Made by a program: the position numbers and the translations under genes. Under the pieces are notes generated by a model. It made no database searches. It saw only the letters and a program-made list of their open reading frames with translations, and was not told the origin of the DNA. 64,000 bases of DNA from NCBI RefSeq assembly GCF_008274805.1, contig NZ_CP022579.1, positions 2,108,001-2,172,000 of the forward strand, read 5' to 3'. Source of the stretch: Oryzomicrobium terrae (lineage in GTDB: Bacteria; Pseudomonadota; Gammaproteobacteria; Burkholderiales; Rhodocyclaceae). Below, piece after piece: positions 8,229 to 17,136 of this stretch. Each line of letters opens with the position of its first letter. The stretch's first letter is position 1.

Positions 8229-9590
8229 TCAGGCGCTCTGGCGCGGCCTCATCAACGCCGGCTCGGCCTCGGCCAGCTCTTCGGCATCCATTTGCGCCAC
8301 GTCCTCGGGGTCGATGCTCATGTCACCATCGAGCACCCGCTGCATGCGCTTCTTGTCGAGAGCGTTCTCCCAGCGGGAAACCACCACGGTGGCCACGCCG
8401 TTGCCGATCAGGTTGGTGATGGCCCGGGCTTCGGACATGAAGCGGTCCACGCCGAGCAGCAGGGCCAGCCCTTCCACCGGCAGTTTGCCGCCCAGGGTGG
8501 CCAGGGTCGCCGCCAGGGTGATGAAGCCGCCGCCGGTGACCGCTGCAGCCCCCTTGGAGGTAAGCAGCAGCACCGCCAGGATGGTCAGCTCTTCCCACAG
8601 GGTCAGATCCACGTTGGTGGCCTGGGCAATGAAGATCGCTGCCATGGTCAGGTAGATCGAGGTGCCGTCCAGGTTGAACGAGTAGCCGGTGGGAATCACC
8701 ATGCCGACCACCGGCTTGCGGCAGCCCAGGTTTTCCATCTTGGTCATCATGCGCGGCAGGGCCGACTCTGACGACGAGGTGCCGAGCACGATGAGGATTT
8801 CCTCGCGGATGTACTTGAGGAATTTCCACAGGCTGAAGCCGTTGTAGCGGGCGATGGCGCCGAGGACGACGAAGACGAACAGGAAACAGGTGATGTACAC
8901 GTTGGCCATCAGGAAGCCCAGCTGCTTGAGCGACCCGATGCCGTACTTGCCCACGGTGAAGGCCATGGCACCGAAGGCGCCGATGGGGGCGAAGTGCATG
9001 ATCATGCCGATGGCACCGAACAGGGTCTGGGACAGCTGGTCGAGCACCTTGACCAGGGGTTCGACCCGGTTGCCGAGGCGGGACAGGGCCAGGCCGAACA
9101 GCACCGAGAAGAGCAGCACCTGGAGGATTTCACCCTTGGCGAAGGCATCGACCACCGTGTTCGGGATGATGTTCATCAGGAACTCGGTGGTGCTCTGGTG
9201 CTTGGCGGCCTCTGCGTAGGCGGCGATGCCCTTGGTGTCCAAGTGGGCCGGATCCACGTTCATGCCGGCCCCCGGCTTGAGCACATTGACCACCACCAAA
9301 CCGATGGCCAGCGCCACCGTGGTCACCACTTCGAAGTACACCAGGGCCTTCAGGCCGACCCGGCCCACTTCCTTCATGTCGCCCATCTTGGCGATGCCCA
9401 CCACCACCGTGGTGAAGATGATCGGGGCGATCATCATCTTGATCAGCTTGATGAAGCCATCCCCCAGGGGTTTCATCGCCGCCCCGGTATCGGGATAGGC
9501 GGAACCGAGGAAAACGCCGATGGCGATGGCGACCAGCACCTGGAAATACAGGCGCTTGTAAAAGGGCTTGGGCTTGGATTCGGGAACCAC
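8229..9590 (-). CDS. dctA: C4-dicarboxylate:cation symporter DctA
   Basis: Inner-membrane symporter (SLC1/DAACS family) that imports succinate, fumarate and malate aerobically. The 453-residue product has [20 protein letters not shown] at the start, [18 protein letters not shown], the serine-rich [15 protein letters not shown] re-entrant loop, and [20 protein letters not shown], all hallmarks of DctA. I place the start at GTG 9590, which has GGGAGG six bases upstream; the frame is open five codons further to another GTG. Divergent from dctB, suggesting regulation by the adjacent two-component pair. Confidence 0.94.
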   Translation of the reverse strand: MVPESKPKPFYKRLYFQVLVAIAIGVFLGSAYPDTGAAMKPLGDGFIKLIKMMIAPIIFTTVVVGIAKMGDMKEVGRVGLKALVYFEVVTTVALAIGLVVVNVLKPGAGMNVDPAHLDTKGIAAYAEAAKHQSTTEFLMNIIPNTVVDAFAKGEILQVLLFSVLFGLALSRLGNRVEPLVKVLDQLSQTLFGAIGMIMHFAPIGAFGAMAFTVGKYGIGSLKQLGFLMANVYITCFLFVFVVLGAIARYNGFSLWKFLKYIREEILIVLGTSSSESALPRMMTKMENLGCRKPVVGMVIPTGYSFNLDGTSIYLTMAAIFIAQATNVDLTLWEELTILAVLLLTSKGAAAVTGGGFITLAATLATLGGKLPVEGLALLLGVDRFMSEARAITNLIGNGVATVVVSRWENALDKKRMQRVLDGDMSIDPEDVAQMDAEELAEAEPALMRPRQSA

Positions 9591-9727
9591 GATGACCTCC
9601 CGCACTGACTGGATGACGAAACGCCACCGCTTCCCTACTCCTCGCCGTCGTGCGGGACGGTGGGTTCGAAACCCGGAAGCCGCAGCAATACGGGTGCGAA
9701 TTGTGTTGCAGCCATATGACCGTAGCC

Positions 9728-9755
9728 ATTGTGGTCAACCCTATTGTGGTCAACC
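9728..9755. repeat. Tandem 13-bp direct repeat between dctA and dctB
   Basis: ATTGTGGTCAACC occurs at 9728-9740 and again at 9743-9755, a 15-base period, in the 260-base divergent region between dctA (minus) and dctB (plus). Two same-face helical copies are typical of response-regulator sites, so DctR is the obvious candidate; this is inference. The rest of the divergent region shows no clear promoter hexamers. Confidence 0.5.
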
Positions 9756-9850
9756 GCAACCCTGCCGCCCCGTGCCCTTCCCCCTTCCCAAATCAGCCTT
9801 GGGAGCCAATCCGCCCGAAGGCGGCGAACAACCCCTAAAATTGCGGCCAT

Positions 9851-11971
9851 ATGAGTGAGCACGACGCCCCCCCCATCGCCGGCCAGCCGGCCCTCCCGCC
9901 GACGGCGCCCAGCCACCACTGGGCCGGCACCTACCTGCTCATGCCCAAGCTGGCCATGGGCCTACTGGTGGTATCCCTGATCAGCCTGCTGTGGATCCTG
10001 CACCGCAACGAACTCGACGAGCAGCGCACCGCCCTGATCAAGGACATCCTGTGGATGGAGCAGAACCTGCGCTTCCACCTCTCGGGCATCGACGACCAGC
10101 TTTCCCAGCTCGGTCTCGATCTGACCCAGGACGCCCGGCCCGGTTCCACCTTCCAGGTGCGCACCCGCCACCTGGTCAAGAACAACGCCGAGCTTGAACA
10201 GGTGCTCTGGCTCGACGCCCAGGGCCGCCTCCTGGATGCGGTGCCGAGTGCCACCACCGGCCGCCAGGTCCTGGAGCCTTTTGGCGACACCAGCCTGAAC
10301 TCGGCCCTGGCCAGCGCCTTCGACGCCGCGCGCAAACTGGGCAAACCCGTCTATGGCCAGCCCTACTCGGTTCCCCAACGCGGCACCGAGATCGAGATCT
10401 ACGTGCCGGTGTTCCGCAACGGCCAGGTCAGCGGCATGCTGGTGGGGGTCTACTCCCTCAACAACCTGCTCAATTCGGTAGTGCCCTGGTGGTTCGCCGA
10501 GAAGTACCAGTTCCGCATCCTCGACGGCAACGGCGCCGTGCTGGCGGCCAAATCGAACATCGTCGGCGAGCTGGGGCTCGACTACCGCATCCCCTTCGAC
10601 CCGCCCGGCCACGGCATGGTGCTCGAAGCCGCCACCTACAGCACGCCGGGCAACATGGCCCAGCGGCTCCTCGCCGCCGTGATCGTGGTCCTGGCCGCCG
10701 CCGTTTCCTGGAGCCTGTGGGCGATCCGCGGCCACATCCTGCGCCGCCTCGAAGCCGAACAGGCCCTGCGCGAGGAACACGCCTTCCGTAAAGCCATGGA
10801 AGACTCGACCATGGTCGGCATGCGCGCCCGGGACATGGCCGGACGGATCATTTACGTCAACCCGGCCTTTTGCCGCATGAGCGGCTATTCCCCCGACGAA
10901 CTGATCGGCACCCGGCCACCGATGCCCTACTGGGATCCCGATCAGATGGACATGCACGAGTTCCAGAGTACCCGGGTGCTGGCCGGTCAGTCCCCCCAGG
11001 AAGGTTTCGAATCGCGCATCCGCCACAAGGACGGGCACATGGTGCACACCATGGTGTACGCCACCCCGCTGATCGACGCCTCGGGCAAGCAACGGGGCTG
11101 GATCAGCTCGGTGCTCGACATCACCGAGAAAAAGCGCATCGAGGCCCTGCAGCGCCAGCAGCAGGAGAAACTGGAGCAGACCGCCCGCCTCGTGACCATG
11201 GGGGAAATGGCCTCCACCATGGCCCATGAACTGAACCAGCCCCTCTCGGCCATCGCCAGCTACGCGGCAGGCTGCGCCAACATGCTGCGCCAGGAGGATC
11301 GGCCACCTGACCGGCAGGCCCTGCTGGCGGTCATCGACAAGCTGGCCGCCCAGGCCCAGCGGGCCGGCCGGGTGATCCGGCGCATCTACGACTTCGTACG
11401 CAAGAGCGCGCCCCAGCAAGAGGCCGTGCATCTGGACGAGGTGATCGAAGAGGCCGCCGGCTTTCTCGAAGCCGAAGCCAAGCAGCGCGGCGTCGTCCTC
11501 AACCTGAACCTCGCCCGGGGCCTGCCGCCGGTGGAAGGCGACCCCCTGCTGCTCGGCCAGGTGATGATCAACCTGCTGCGCAACGCCGTCGAGGCCGTCT
11601 CCGACCAGCCCCTGCACCGCCGCCGGGTCCGGGTCAATGTTCGGGCCAGCGACGACAGCAGCCAGATCGAGGTGCGGGTCGAGGATTCGGGCCCCGGCAT
11701 CCCACCGGAGCAGGCCGAAAACCTGTTCACCCCCTTCTACACCACCAAGGCCGAGGGCATGGGCATGGGCCTGCCGATCTGTCGTTCGATCATCGAATCG
11801 CACCACGGCCACCTCAGCCTCGAGCCGCGCGAGGGGGGCGGCAGCGTATTTGCCTTCCGCCTGCCTCGGGAGGGCGCTACCATGGCGCCTGATTCGCTTT
11901 CGCCCCCCGCTTCTGCCCCCGTGTCCTCCCCTGCCTCTCCGCCCACTTCGACCCCCAACGCCACGCCATGA
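9851..11971 (+). CDS. dctB: C4-dicarboxylate sensor histidine kinase (DctB/DctS type)
   Basis: Membrane sensor kinase of 706 residues. A transmembrane helix near residues 28-50, a periplasmic sensor region, a second helix near 270-290, a PAS domain (about 310-430; IIYVNPAFCRMSGYSPDELIG), a dimerisation domain with phospho-acceptor His459 in MAHELNQPLSAIASY, and an ATPase domain with N-box INLLRNAVEAV, DSGPGIP and GMGMGLPICRSI. It ends in a Ser/Pro/Thr-rich tail of about 30 residues. The stop overlaps the regulator gene start by four bases. The domain layout fits DctS/DctB kinases that sense periplasmic dicarboxylate. The ATG at 9851 has no clear ribosome site, so the exact start is less sure. 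Confidence 0.88.
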   Translation: MSEHDAPPIAGQPALPPTAPSHHWAGTYLLMPKLAMGLLVVSLISLLWILHRNELDEQRTALIKDILWMEQNLRFHLSGIDDQLSQLGLDLTQDARPGSTFQVRTRHLVKNNAELEQVLWLDAQGRLLDAVPSATTGRQVLEPFGDTSLNSALASAFDAARKLGKPVYGQPYSVPQRGTEIEIYVPVFRNGQVSGMLVGVYSLNNLLNSVVPWWFAEKYQFRILDGNGAVLAAKSNIVGELGLDYRIPFDPPGHGMVLEAATYSTPGNMAQRLLAAVIVVLAAAVSWSLWAIRGHILRRLEAEQALREEHAFRKAMEDSTMVGMRARDMAGRIIYVNPAFCRMSGYSPDELIGTRPPMPYWDPDQMDMHEFQSTRVLAGQSPQEGFESRIRHKDGHMVHTMVYATPLIDASGKQRGWISSVLDITEKKRIEALQRQQQEKLEQTARLVTMGEMASTMAHELNQPLSAIASYAAGCANMLRQEDRPPDRQALLAVIDKLAAQAQRAGRVIRRIYDFVRKSAPQQEAVHLDEVIEEAAGFLEAEAKQRGVVLNLNLARGLPPVEGDPLLLGQVMINLLRNAVEAVSDQPLHRRRVRVNVRASDDSSQIEVRVEDSGPGIPPEQAENLFTPFYTTKAEGMGMGLPICRSIIESHHGHLSLEPREGGGSVFAFRLPREGATMAPDSLSPPASAPVSSPASPPTSTPNATP

Positions 11972-12585
11972 ACGGAACCGTCCACATCGTCGACGACGAC
12001 GAAGCCATTCGCGACGCCCTCGGCTGGCTGCTGCAATCCCGCGGCCTGGCCTGGCAAGGCTACGACTCGGCCGAAGCCTTCCACCAGGCGGTGGATCAGG
12101 CCCGGGCCGGCTGTCTGGTGCTGGACATCCGCATGGGCGGCATGAGCGGCCTGGAACTGTTCAACCTGCTCAGCGAACAGGGTTTCCCCCTGCCGGTGAT
12201 CTTTCTCACCGGCCACGGCGACGTGCCCATGGCCGTCAGCGCCCTCAAGAAGGGCGCCTTCGATTTCTTCGAAAAGCCCTTCAACGACAACGACCTGGTG
12301 AACCGGGTGATCGAAGCCCTGGAAAACGACGCCCGCCGCCGCGACCAGGAAACCGCCTCGGATTCGATACGGCACAAGCTCGACGCCCTCACCCCCCGGG
12401 AGCGGCAGATCATGGACCTGATCCTGGCCGGCAAGTACAACAAGGTGATCGCCGACGAACTGTCGATCAGCATGCGCACGGTGGAAGTGCACCGAGCCAA
12501 CCTGCTCGACAAGATGGGCGTGCGCACCGCCGTCGAACTGGCCCGTCTGCTGCAATCGGCCACGGAAGGGCGATCAGCCCCCTAA
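11968..12585 (+). CDS. dctR: FixJ/NarL-type response regulator (DctR)
   Basis: Response regulator of 205 residues partnered with the preceding kinase. The receiver domain has the acidic pocket IVDDDEA, phospho-acceptor Asp53 in CLVLDIRMGGMSG, the conserved threonine in FLTGHGDVPMA and the lysine in FFEKPF. The C-terminal LuxR helix-turn-helix reads LTPRERQIMDLILAGKYNK and SISMRTVEVHRANLLDKMG. The gene starts with an ATGA overlap on dctB. It probably activates dctA and/or dctPQM in response to dicarboxylates; the tandem repeat at 9728 is a candidate target. Confidence 0.9.
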   Translation: MNGTVHIVDDDEAIRDALGWLLQSRGLAWQGYDSAEAFHQAVDQARAGCLVLDIRMGGMSGLELFNLLSEQGFPLPVIFLTGHGDVPMAVSALKKGAFDFFEKPFNDNDLVNRVIEALENDARRRDQETASDSIRHKLDALTPRERQIMDLILAGKYNKVIADELSISMRTVEVHRANLLDKMGVRTAVELARLLQSATEGRSAP

Positions 12586-12631
12586 GTCGGGCCCCGGGCC
12601 ACCGTGCGGTGGCGCGTGCGCCCCGGGCCCC

Positions 12632-14152
12632 CTACCCCGCCGCCGGCACCCACACCGGCAGGATGCCCGGCTCGTCCGGACCAGCCAGGCAATCGGCATC
12701 GACCCCGACCCCCGCCAGCCAGAGCAGGCGCTCATCGACTGCCAGGGCCGGCAGCAAGGCGCGCTGCCAGGGCGGCACCCCGGCCTCCTGAAACAAGCGC
12801 TGGGCATCGCGGCGATGCCGTCCCGGCGCCGGGCGCAACAAATCCCGGGAATGGCGTACCCGCAGCACCCCGCCGGAACCCAATAGGGACGCGCGAATCC
12901 CGATGCCCTGCCCGGAGACGAAGGAAACACGCCCATCCCCAAAGGGTACCTCTGCTTCTCCGCGCCAGTCCTGGGTTTCCGGGGTGGTGATAATTGGAAA
13001 CAGCTCGATGTAAAGCTCGCCCCGCCACGCCGCCACCTGGTGGCGCCCCAGCTTGATGCGCGGCGCATCGCCGTGACCGTGGATGAACTGGCGCTCCATT
13101 TCAGCCAGCACCGCCTCGTCGGGCATGGGCGCCCCGGCGCAACGCAGCCAGTAACGCAGCAGGTTGCGCCGCCGCGCCGGCGACAAGGCCGCCAACGCCG
13201 CCACGGCAAGCCGACCGGACGGGGTGCGGGCCTGGGCGGCATCCTCTTCGGCGCGCTCGTCGAGAAGCGCCGCCGCCTCGGCAAAGTGCCCGGCGGCCCG
13301 GGCCAGGGTGGCGCCCGCCCGGGGGAAACGGCCGGTCAGCCGGGGCAGAATGTCCTGGCGCAAGAAATTGCGCGCGTAATCGGTATCGGCATTGCTCGGA
13401 TCGTCGATCCAGGCCGCCCCCTCCTGGCGCTCCAGCCACCCCTGCAGCAAGGCCCGGGGCGTCTGCAACAGGGGGCGCAGCAGGAGCAGGGGCGCCCCAG
13501 CGGGCCGGGGCAGCCGGCGTTCGGCGGCCATGGCCGCCGCGCCGTTCACGCCACTGCCGCGCAGCAAGCGGAACAGCAGGGTTTCGGCCTGGTCGTCCTG
13601 GTGGTGGGCCAGGGCCAAGGCATCGGCGCCGCTGGCGAGAAAAGCGGCGTAGCGCGCCTCCCGGGCCGCGCCTTCCAGGCCAGCCGGGTGGTTGCGGGGT
13701 ACCTGGACGCGCACCACTGCAAGGGGAATATCCAGGCGCCGGCACAAGTCAGCGCAAAAGTCGGCCCAGTGATCGGCCTCGGCGGTCAGGCCGTGATGGA
13801 CGTGCAGGGCCGACAGGCGCAAACCGCCCAGACCATGCGGCCCGGCCTTGCGGCATACGGTATGGCAGAGGAGCAGCAAGGCCACGGAATCGCGCCCGCC
13901 GGAAAGCCCCACGCACAACGAGGCGTCGGGTTTCAGGCGGGCGCGCAGGAAAGCGGCGAGATGGTCGGGCAGACCGGCCAGGGCGGCCAGGCTAGGCGCC
14001 GGGAGCGCCACCGGGGCAGCGGTCCCATTGGCTCCATCGGCCGGAACGGCGGGCCGGGAAGCCGCTGCAGAAGCAGAGTCGGGCGTGGCCGCCGGGCGAC
14101 CGCTCAGGTCGCCGAGCGGATCAGCGCGGCTCTTCTTCCTTGAATCGGCCAT
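12632..14152 (-). CDS. tilS: tRNA(Ile)-lysidine synthase
   Basis: ATP-dependent enzyme that changes C34 of the AUA-decoding tRNA-Ile to lysidine. The 506-residue product has the PP-loop SGGRDS near residue 84, the NtilS core ([39 protein letters not shown]), and TilS substrate-binding and C-terminal domains. The roughly 70 residues before the PP-loop domain are Ala/Pro-rich and unusual; a GTG near residue 48 is an alternative start. It starts 32 bases inside the end of accA, the usual accA-tilS order in proteobacteria. Its C-terminal coding part contains a copy of the dispersed repeat (12875-12893). Confidence 0.92.
   Translation of the reverse strand: MADSRKKSRADPLGDLSGRPAATPDSASAAASRPAVPADGANGTAAPVALPAPSLAALAGLPDHLAAFLRARLKPDASLCVGLSGGRDSVALLLLCHTVCRKAGPHGLGGLRLSALHVHHGLTAEADHWADFCADLCRRLDIPLAVVRVQVPRNHPAGLEGAAREARYAAFLASGADALALAHHQDDQAETLLFRLLRGSGVNGAAAMAAERRLPRPAGAPLLLLRPLLQTPRALLQGWLERQEGAAWIDDPSNADTDYARNFLRQDILPRLTGRFPRAGATLARAAGHFAEAAALLDERAEEDAAQARTPSGRLAVAALAALSPARRRNLLRYWLRCAGAPMPDEAVLAEMERQFIHGHGDAPRIKLGRHQVAAWRGELYIELFPIITTPETQDWRGEAEVPFGDGRVSFVSGQGIGIRASLLGSGGVLRVRHSRDLLRPAPGRHRRDAQRLFQEAGVPPWQRALLPALAVDERLLWLAGVGVDADCLAGPDEPGILPVWVPAAG
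12875..12893 (+). repeat. Dispersed repeat copy 1 (inside tilS)
   Basis: GGAACCCAATAGGGACGCG, sharing the core CAATAGGGACGCG with intergenic copies near 23565, 43291 and 53607. Here it lies inside tilS and is translated in frame (RASLLGS on the minus strand), so this copy could be chance, or an insertion tolerated by the gene. Confidence 0.4.
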
Positions 14153-15089
14153 AGGCCATCAGTCGGTCGAAGCGGGTTTCCAGCAGTTCGGTGGTGGACA
14201 GGCCGGACACCTGCTTCAAGGCGTCCTGGAGGGACTTCTTGAGGGTCTGGGCCATGGCGGCATGGTCGCGGTGGGCGCCGCCGGCAGGCTCGTTTACGAT
14301 CTTGTCGATCAGCCCCAGGGTCTTCAGCCGCGGCGCGGTGATCCCCATGGTTTCGGCCGCCTCGTTGGCCTTGTCGGCGCTCTTCCACAGAATGGAAGCG
14401 CAGCCTTCGGGGGAGATCACGGAGTAGGTCGAGTACTGCAGCATCTGCACCACGTCACCCACGGCGATGGCCAGGGCGCCGCCGGAACCGCCTTCACCGA
14501 TGATGGTGACGATGATCGGGGTCTTCAGTTCGGCCATCACGTACAGGTTGCGACCGATGGCCTCGGACTGACCCCGCTCCTCGGCGTCGATGCCGGGGTA
14601 GGCGCCCGGGGTGTCCACGAAGGTGAACACCGGGATCTGGAACTTTTCCGCCAGCTTCATCAGCCGTTCGGCCTTGCGGTAGCCCTCAGGGCGCGGCATG
14701 CCGAAGTTGCGGAAGATCTTTTCCTTGGTGTCGCGGCCCTTCTGGTGGCCGATGACGACGCAGGGCTGGCCGTTGAAGCGGGCCAGGCCGCCCACGATGG
14801 CCTTGTCGTCGGCAAAGCTCCGGTCGCCGTGCAATTCTTCAAAATCGGTGAAGATGCGCGAGACGTAGTCCAGGGTGTAGGGGCGTTGCGGGTGGCGCGC
14901 CACCTGGGCGGTTTGCCAGGAGGAAAGCTTGGCGTAGATGTCCTTGGTGAGCGTCTGGCTCTTCTTGGACAGGCGCTCGATCTCTTCCGAGATGTCCACC
15001 GCCGAGTCTTCCTGCACGAAGCGCAGTTCCTCGATCTTGTTTTCGAGTTCGGCGATGGGTTGTTCGAATTCTAGAAAGCTGGTTTTCAT
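14121..15089 (-). CDS. accA: Acetyl-CoA carboxylase carboxyltransferase subunit alpha
   Basis: Alpha subunit of the carboxyltransferase that transfers CO2 from biotin to acetyl-CoA for fatty-acid synthesis. The 322-residue product is standard length and starts [20 protein letters not shown], with the biotin/CoA-binding crotonase-like core ([49 protein letters not shown]). It precedes and overlaps tilS. Confidence 0.97.
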   Translation of the reverse strand: MKTSFLEFEQPIAELENKIEELRFVQEDSAVDISEEIERLSKKSQTLTKDIYAKLSSWQTAQVARHPQRPYTLDYVSRIFTDFEELHGDRSFADDKAIVGGLARFNGQPCVVIGHQKGRDTKEKIFRNFGMPRPEGYRKAERLMKLAEKFQIPVFTFVDTPGAYPGIDAEERGQSEAIGRNLYVMAELKTPIIVTIIGEGGSGGALAIAVGDVVQMLQYSTYSVISPEGCASILWKSADKANEAAETMGITAPRLKTLGLIDKIVNEPAGGAHRDHAAMAQTLKKSLQDALKQVSGLSTTELLETRFDRLMAYGRFKEEEPR

Positions 15090-15212
15090 CAGCAGCAGAC
15101 TGCTCCCGCAAGGGAGGCTGACTTGAGAGGGGCGCCCATTTTACCCGAATCGGGCCATTCAACCGCCCTTTCCGCACAGTCCGCGCCAGGCCTGGCCGAC
15201 AAGCGGTTTGCC

Positions 15213-15224
15213 GGGGGGGGGGGG
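15213..15224 (+). repeat. Homopolymer of twelve G
   Basis: An uninterrupted run of 12 G in the 213-base gap between accA (start 15089, minus) and the PEP-CTERM gene (end 15303, minus). It lies upstream of accA and just past the PEP-CTERM terminator. Such tracts slip readily; an effect on accA expression is possible but unproven. Confidence 0.6.
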
Positions 15225-15230
15225 CGGGAC

Positions 15231-15269
15231 AAAAAGACGTGGCGGGACGAATTCCCTCGTCCCGCCACG
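15231..15269 (-). terminator. Rho-independent terminator of the second PEP-CTERM gene
   Basis: CGTGGCGGGACGA (15238-15250), loop ATTCCC, TCGTCCCGCCACG (15257-15269): a 13-bp stem followed on the minus strand by TCTTTTT. It ends the minus-strand PEP-CTERM transcript 34 bases past its stop codon. Confidence 0.85.
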
Positions 15270-15302
15270 CCGGATGCGGCAATACACATACAGCTCAGGT
15301 CC

Positions 15303-15839
15303 TCATACAGGCATCGCCGCAAACCCCGAGTTGAGACGCAGCCGGCGCCGCGCCACCACGCCGAGCATGCCCAGGCCGCCCAGCATCATCAGCCATTCGG
15401 CGGGTTCGGGAACCGCCGCCACGCTGACCAGATATGAACCGCCGGCCGCGCCGGTGATGTCACCGGTGAAGTCGATGTGGTACTGGCCCGATCCGGGCAG
15501 GTTGAAGGTGAAGGTTCCGTTATTGCCGGGGAAGGTGCCGTAAGTGAAGTTACCCAGGGGGTGGAAGTTGTCCCACAGGGTGCCGGTCAGATTGGAGATG
15601 CCGAAGATCGATCCGCCATTGCCCAACTGGATGGATACCGCAGACGCGGCGATCCCGGTGCCCGTCAGGTTGAAGTTGAGGGTATCGAAGAACGAACCGC
15701 TTTCACCCGCATGGTTGAAGTTGTAAACGATCGGCGAGCCAGGCGAAACGCTGGTCGTATACGTCTGGCCAGTCGCAGCGAATGCCGCCGTGGTGCATGC
15801 AGCCGAGATGATCCCGGCCAAAACAAGTTTTTTGAACAT
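15303..15839 (-). CDS. PEP-CTERM sorting-domain protein (second)
   Basis: Predicted exosortase substrate of 178 residues. A signal peptide (MFKKLVLAGIISAACTTAAF) precedes a Gly/Asn/Thr-rich beta domain, and the tail reads AAVPEPAEWLMMLGGLGMLG followed by VARRRLRLN, a PEP-CTERM anchor, here with ten further residues after the basic stretch. The ribosome site AAGGAGAG sits about six bases before the ATG at 15839; the frame opens eight codons earlier but without a site. Divergent from epsA, with operator-like site B at 16016 on its side of the intergenic region. Function unknown; probably a polysaccharide-associated surface protein. Confidence 0.9.
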   Translation of the reverse strand: MFKKLVLAGIISAACTTAAFAATGQTYTTSVSPGSPIVYNFNHAGESGSFFDTLNFNLTGTGIAASAVSIQLGNGGSIFGISNLTGTLWDNFHPLGNFTYGTFPGNNGTFTFNLPGSGQYHIDFTGDITGAAGGSYLVSVAAVPEPAEWLMMLGGLGMLGVVARRRLRLNSGFAAMPV

Positions 15840-16015
15840 GTTGACTCTCCTTGGGCCACGCAAAGAACGGAAAACCCTTGCCCCCAGCCCCTTTCCAGCA
15901 GGGGCTCTGGCTTACTTCGGGATTCCAACCGCTCGAAAATCACGCTCGCCGCACAGTTGGGGTTTCCAACTGCCGACTTACAGCTAAAGTTAGATGACAG
16001 CAGGGAGCCAAGAAA

Positions 16016-16031
16016 TAGTCCGACCGCACTA
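16016..16031. promoter_or_regulatory. Palindromic operator-like site B
   Basis: TAGTCCG-AC-CGCACTA, one mismatch from TAGTCCG-NN-CGGACTA, preceded by AAA as in the copy at 40822. It lies 176 bases upstream of the PEP-CTERM start at 15839. Confidence 0.65.
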
Positions 16032-16236
16032 GACCCCCAAAGGCAGGCGGCGGGCAAATAAAGCAGTGGGAGCAGGACAGATGGGCGCACCATCACGCCT
16101 TGGCATGTCCCCAGGTGCCACCGGTTGGCCGGGCGCCGCGTGTTCAGGGTCGATCATTGCCTTTGCCGCCGGGCATTTTTTGTCCTTGCGCCAAGGCGAT
16201 TCGCCGTCTAAGCCCACTCCGGGTGGCGGCCCTCAA

Positions 16237-16252
16237 TAGTCCGATCGGGCCA
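16237..16252. promoter_or_regulatory. Palindromic operator-like site C
   Basis: TAGTCCG-AT-CGGGCCA, two mismatches, both in the right half, preceded by CAA. It lies 119 bases before the epsA start at 16372 and would allow autoregulation. Confidence 0.55.
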
Positions 16253-16371
16253 TGTCGATCGAGCGCAATTTGTTATCTGATCAGGGTAAGACCTTGCCGG
16301 CAGCAGGGCTACACCGATCAATAACATCAACCTCCGAGCTTCGGCCCCGGGGATTGCCCTCTCAAGACGCC

Positions 16372-17136
16372 ATGTCATTTTTCTCTCACCTCTCGGTCGA
16401 TGAGCTAGGCATGTTTCTGCGCCTGGTGAGGGACTCCCTTGCCGTGCGTCGGCACCTGGAGCTCTTTGAGTGGCTCCAGGGTGACCTGCAACGCTTTTTG
16501 CCCCACCAGGTGGCGATCGCCGCCTGGGGCAACTTCGCGGTAGGCGTCATCCATTTCGACGTGGTGTCGTCCCTGCCCGGCCTGCGTACCGTGCAACTGG
16601 AGGACCGGGAGATCTGCCCGATTCTCAGCCGCCTGTTCAGCCGCTGGGAACACACCGCCCGCACCCCGATCTGCGTCAATCCCCAGGACGAGTGCCTGCA
16701 GGATGTGACCGCCAGCCCCGATGTGGCCAAGGTGCTCGCCAAGAGCAGCTCGGCCCTGGTGCACGGCATCAAGGACGAGCGGGGCCAGCACGACTGCCTC
16801 TACGTCATCCTCGGTGCCAGTCCGCTGCAGGAACCGCGCTGCCGGGACGCCCTGCAAGTGCTGCTGCCCTACCTGGACACGGCCCTGCGCCAGGTCAGCC
16901 ACCTGCCCGCCCAACAGCCGGTGGAGCGGGACGACGATGCCGAGCTGACCAACGACTTCGGTTTGAGCGGCCGCGAACTGGAGATCATGGAATGGGTGAT
17001 GAAGGGCAAGACCAACCAGGAGATCGGCATGATCCTGGACATCAGCGCCTTCACGGTGAAGAACCACCTGCAGCGCATCTTCAAGAAGCTCGATGTGCTC
17101 AATCGGGCCCAGGCCGTCGCGAAGCTCTACAAATGA
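16372..17136 (+). CDS. epsA: LuxR-family regulator EpsA of the exosortase-B polysaccharide locus
   Basis: DNA-binding regulator of 254 residues. The N-terminal two thirds match the EpsA family of exosortase-B systems (FFSHLSVDELGMFLRLVRDS, LQRFLPHQVAIAAWGNF); the C-terminal 65 residues are a LuxR/GerE helix-turn-helix (LSGRELEIMEWVMKGKTNQE, ISAFTVKNHLQRIFKKLDV). No receiver aspartate or autoinducer-domain signature is obvious. I chose ATG 16372 because family members begin near this point and because the earlier ATG at 16252 lies within a palindromic site. The stop overlaps the epsB start (ATGA). It probably regulates the whole eps/PEP-CTERM system; the palindromes at 4173, 16016, 16237 and 40822 are candidate targets. 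Confidence 0.88.
   Translation: MSFFSHLSVDELGMFLRLVRDSLAVRRHLELFEWLQGDLQRFLPHQVAIAAWGNFAVGVIHFDVVSSLPGLRTVQLEDREICPILSRLFSRWEHTARTPICVNPQDECLQDVTASPDVAKVLAKSSSALVHGIKDERGQHDCLYVILGASPLQEPRCRDALQVLLPYLDTALRQVSHLPAQQPVERDDDAELTNDFGLSGRELEIMEWVMKGKTNQEIGMILDISAFTVKNHLQRIFKKLDVLNRAQAVAKLYK

Larger units (their letters stand above)
15840..16371. other. Divergent regulatory region between the PEP-CTERM gene and epsA
   Basis: 532 bases with no gene I can support. It holds two copies of the palindromic operator-like site (16016 and 16237), one on the side of each divergent gene. Minus-strand TCTAAC (15994-15989) and plus-strand TATCTG (16274-16279) each lie 21 bases from the inner edge of their palindrome and are weak -10 candidates. 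An in-frame ATG for epsA at 16252 overlaps site C and is unlikely to be the start. Confidence 0.6.

Noticed and set aside
16100-16324. Small open frame in the epsA upstream region
   Set aside because: No ribosome site, no recognisable sequence, and it crosses operator site C.
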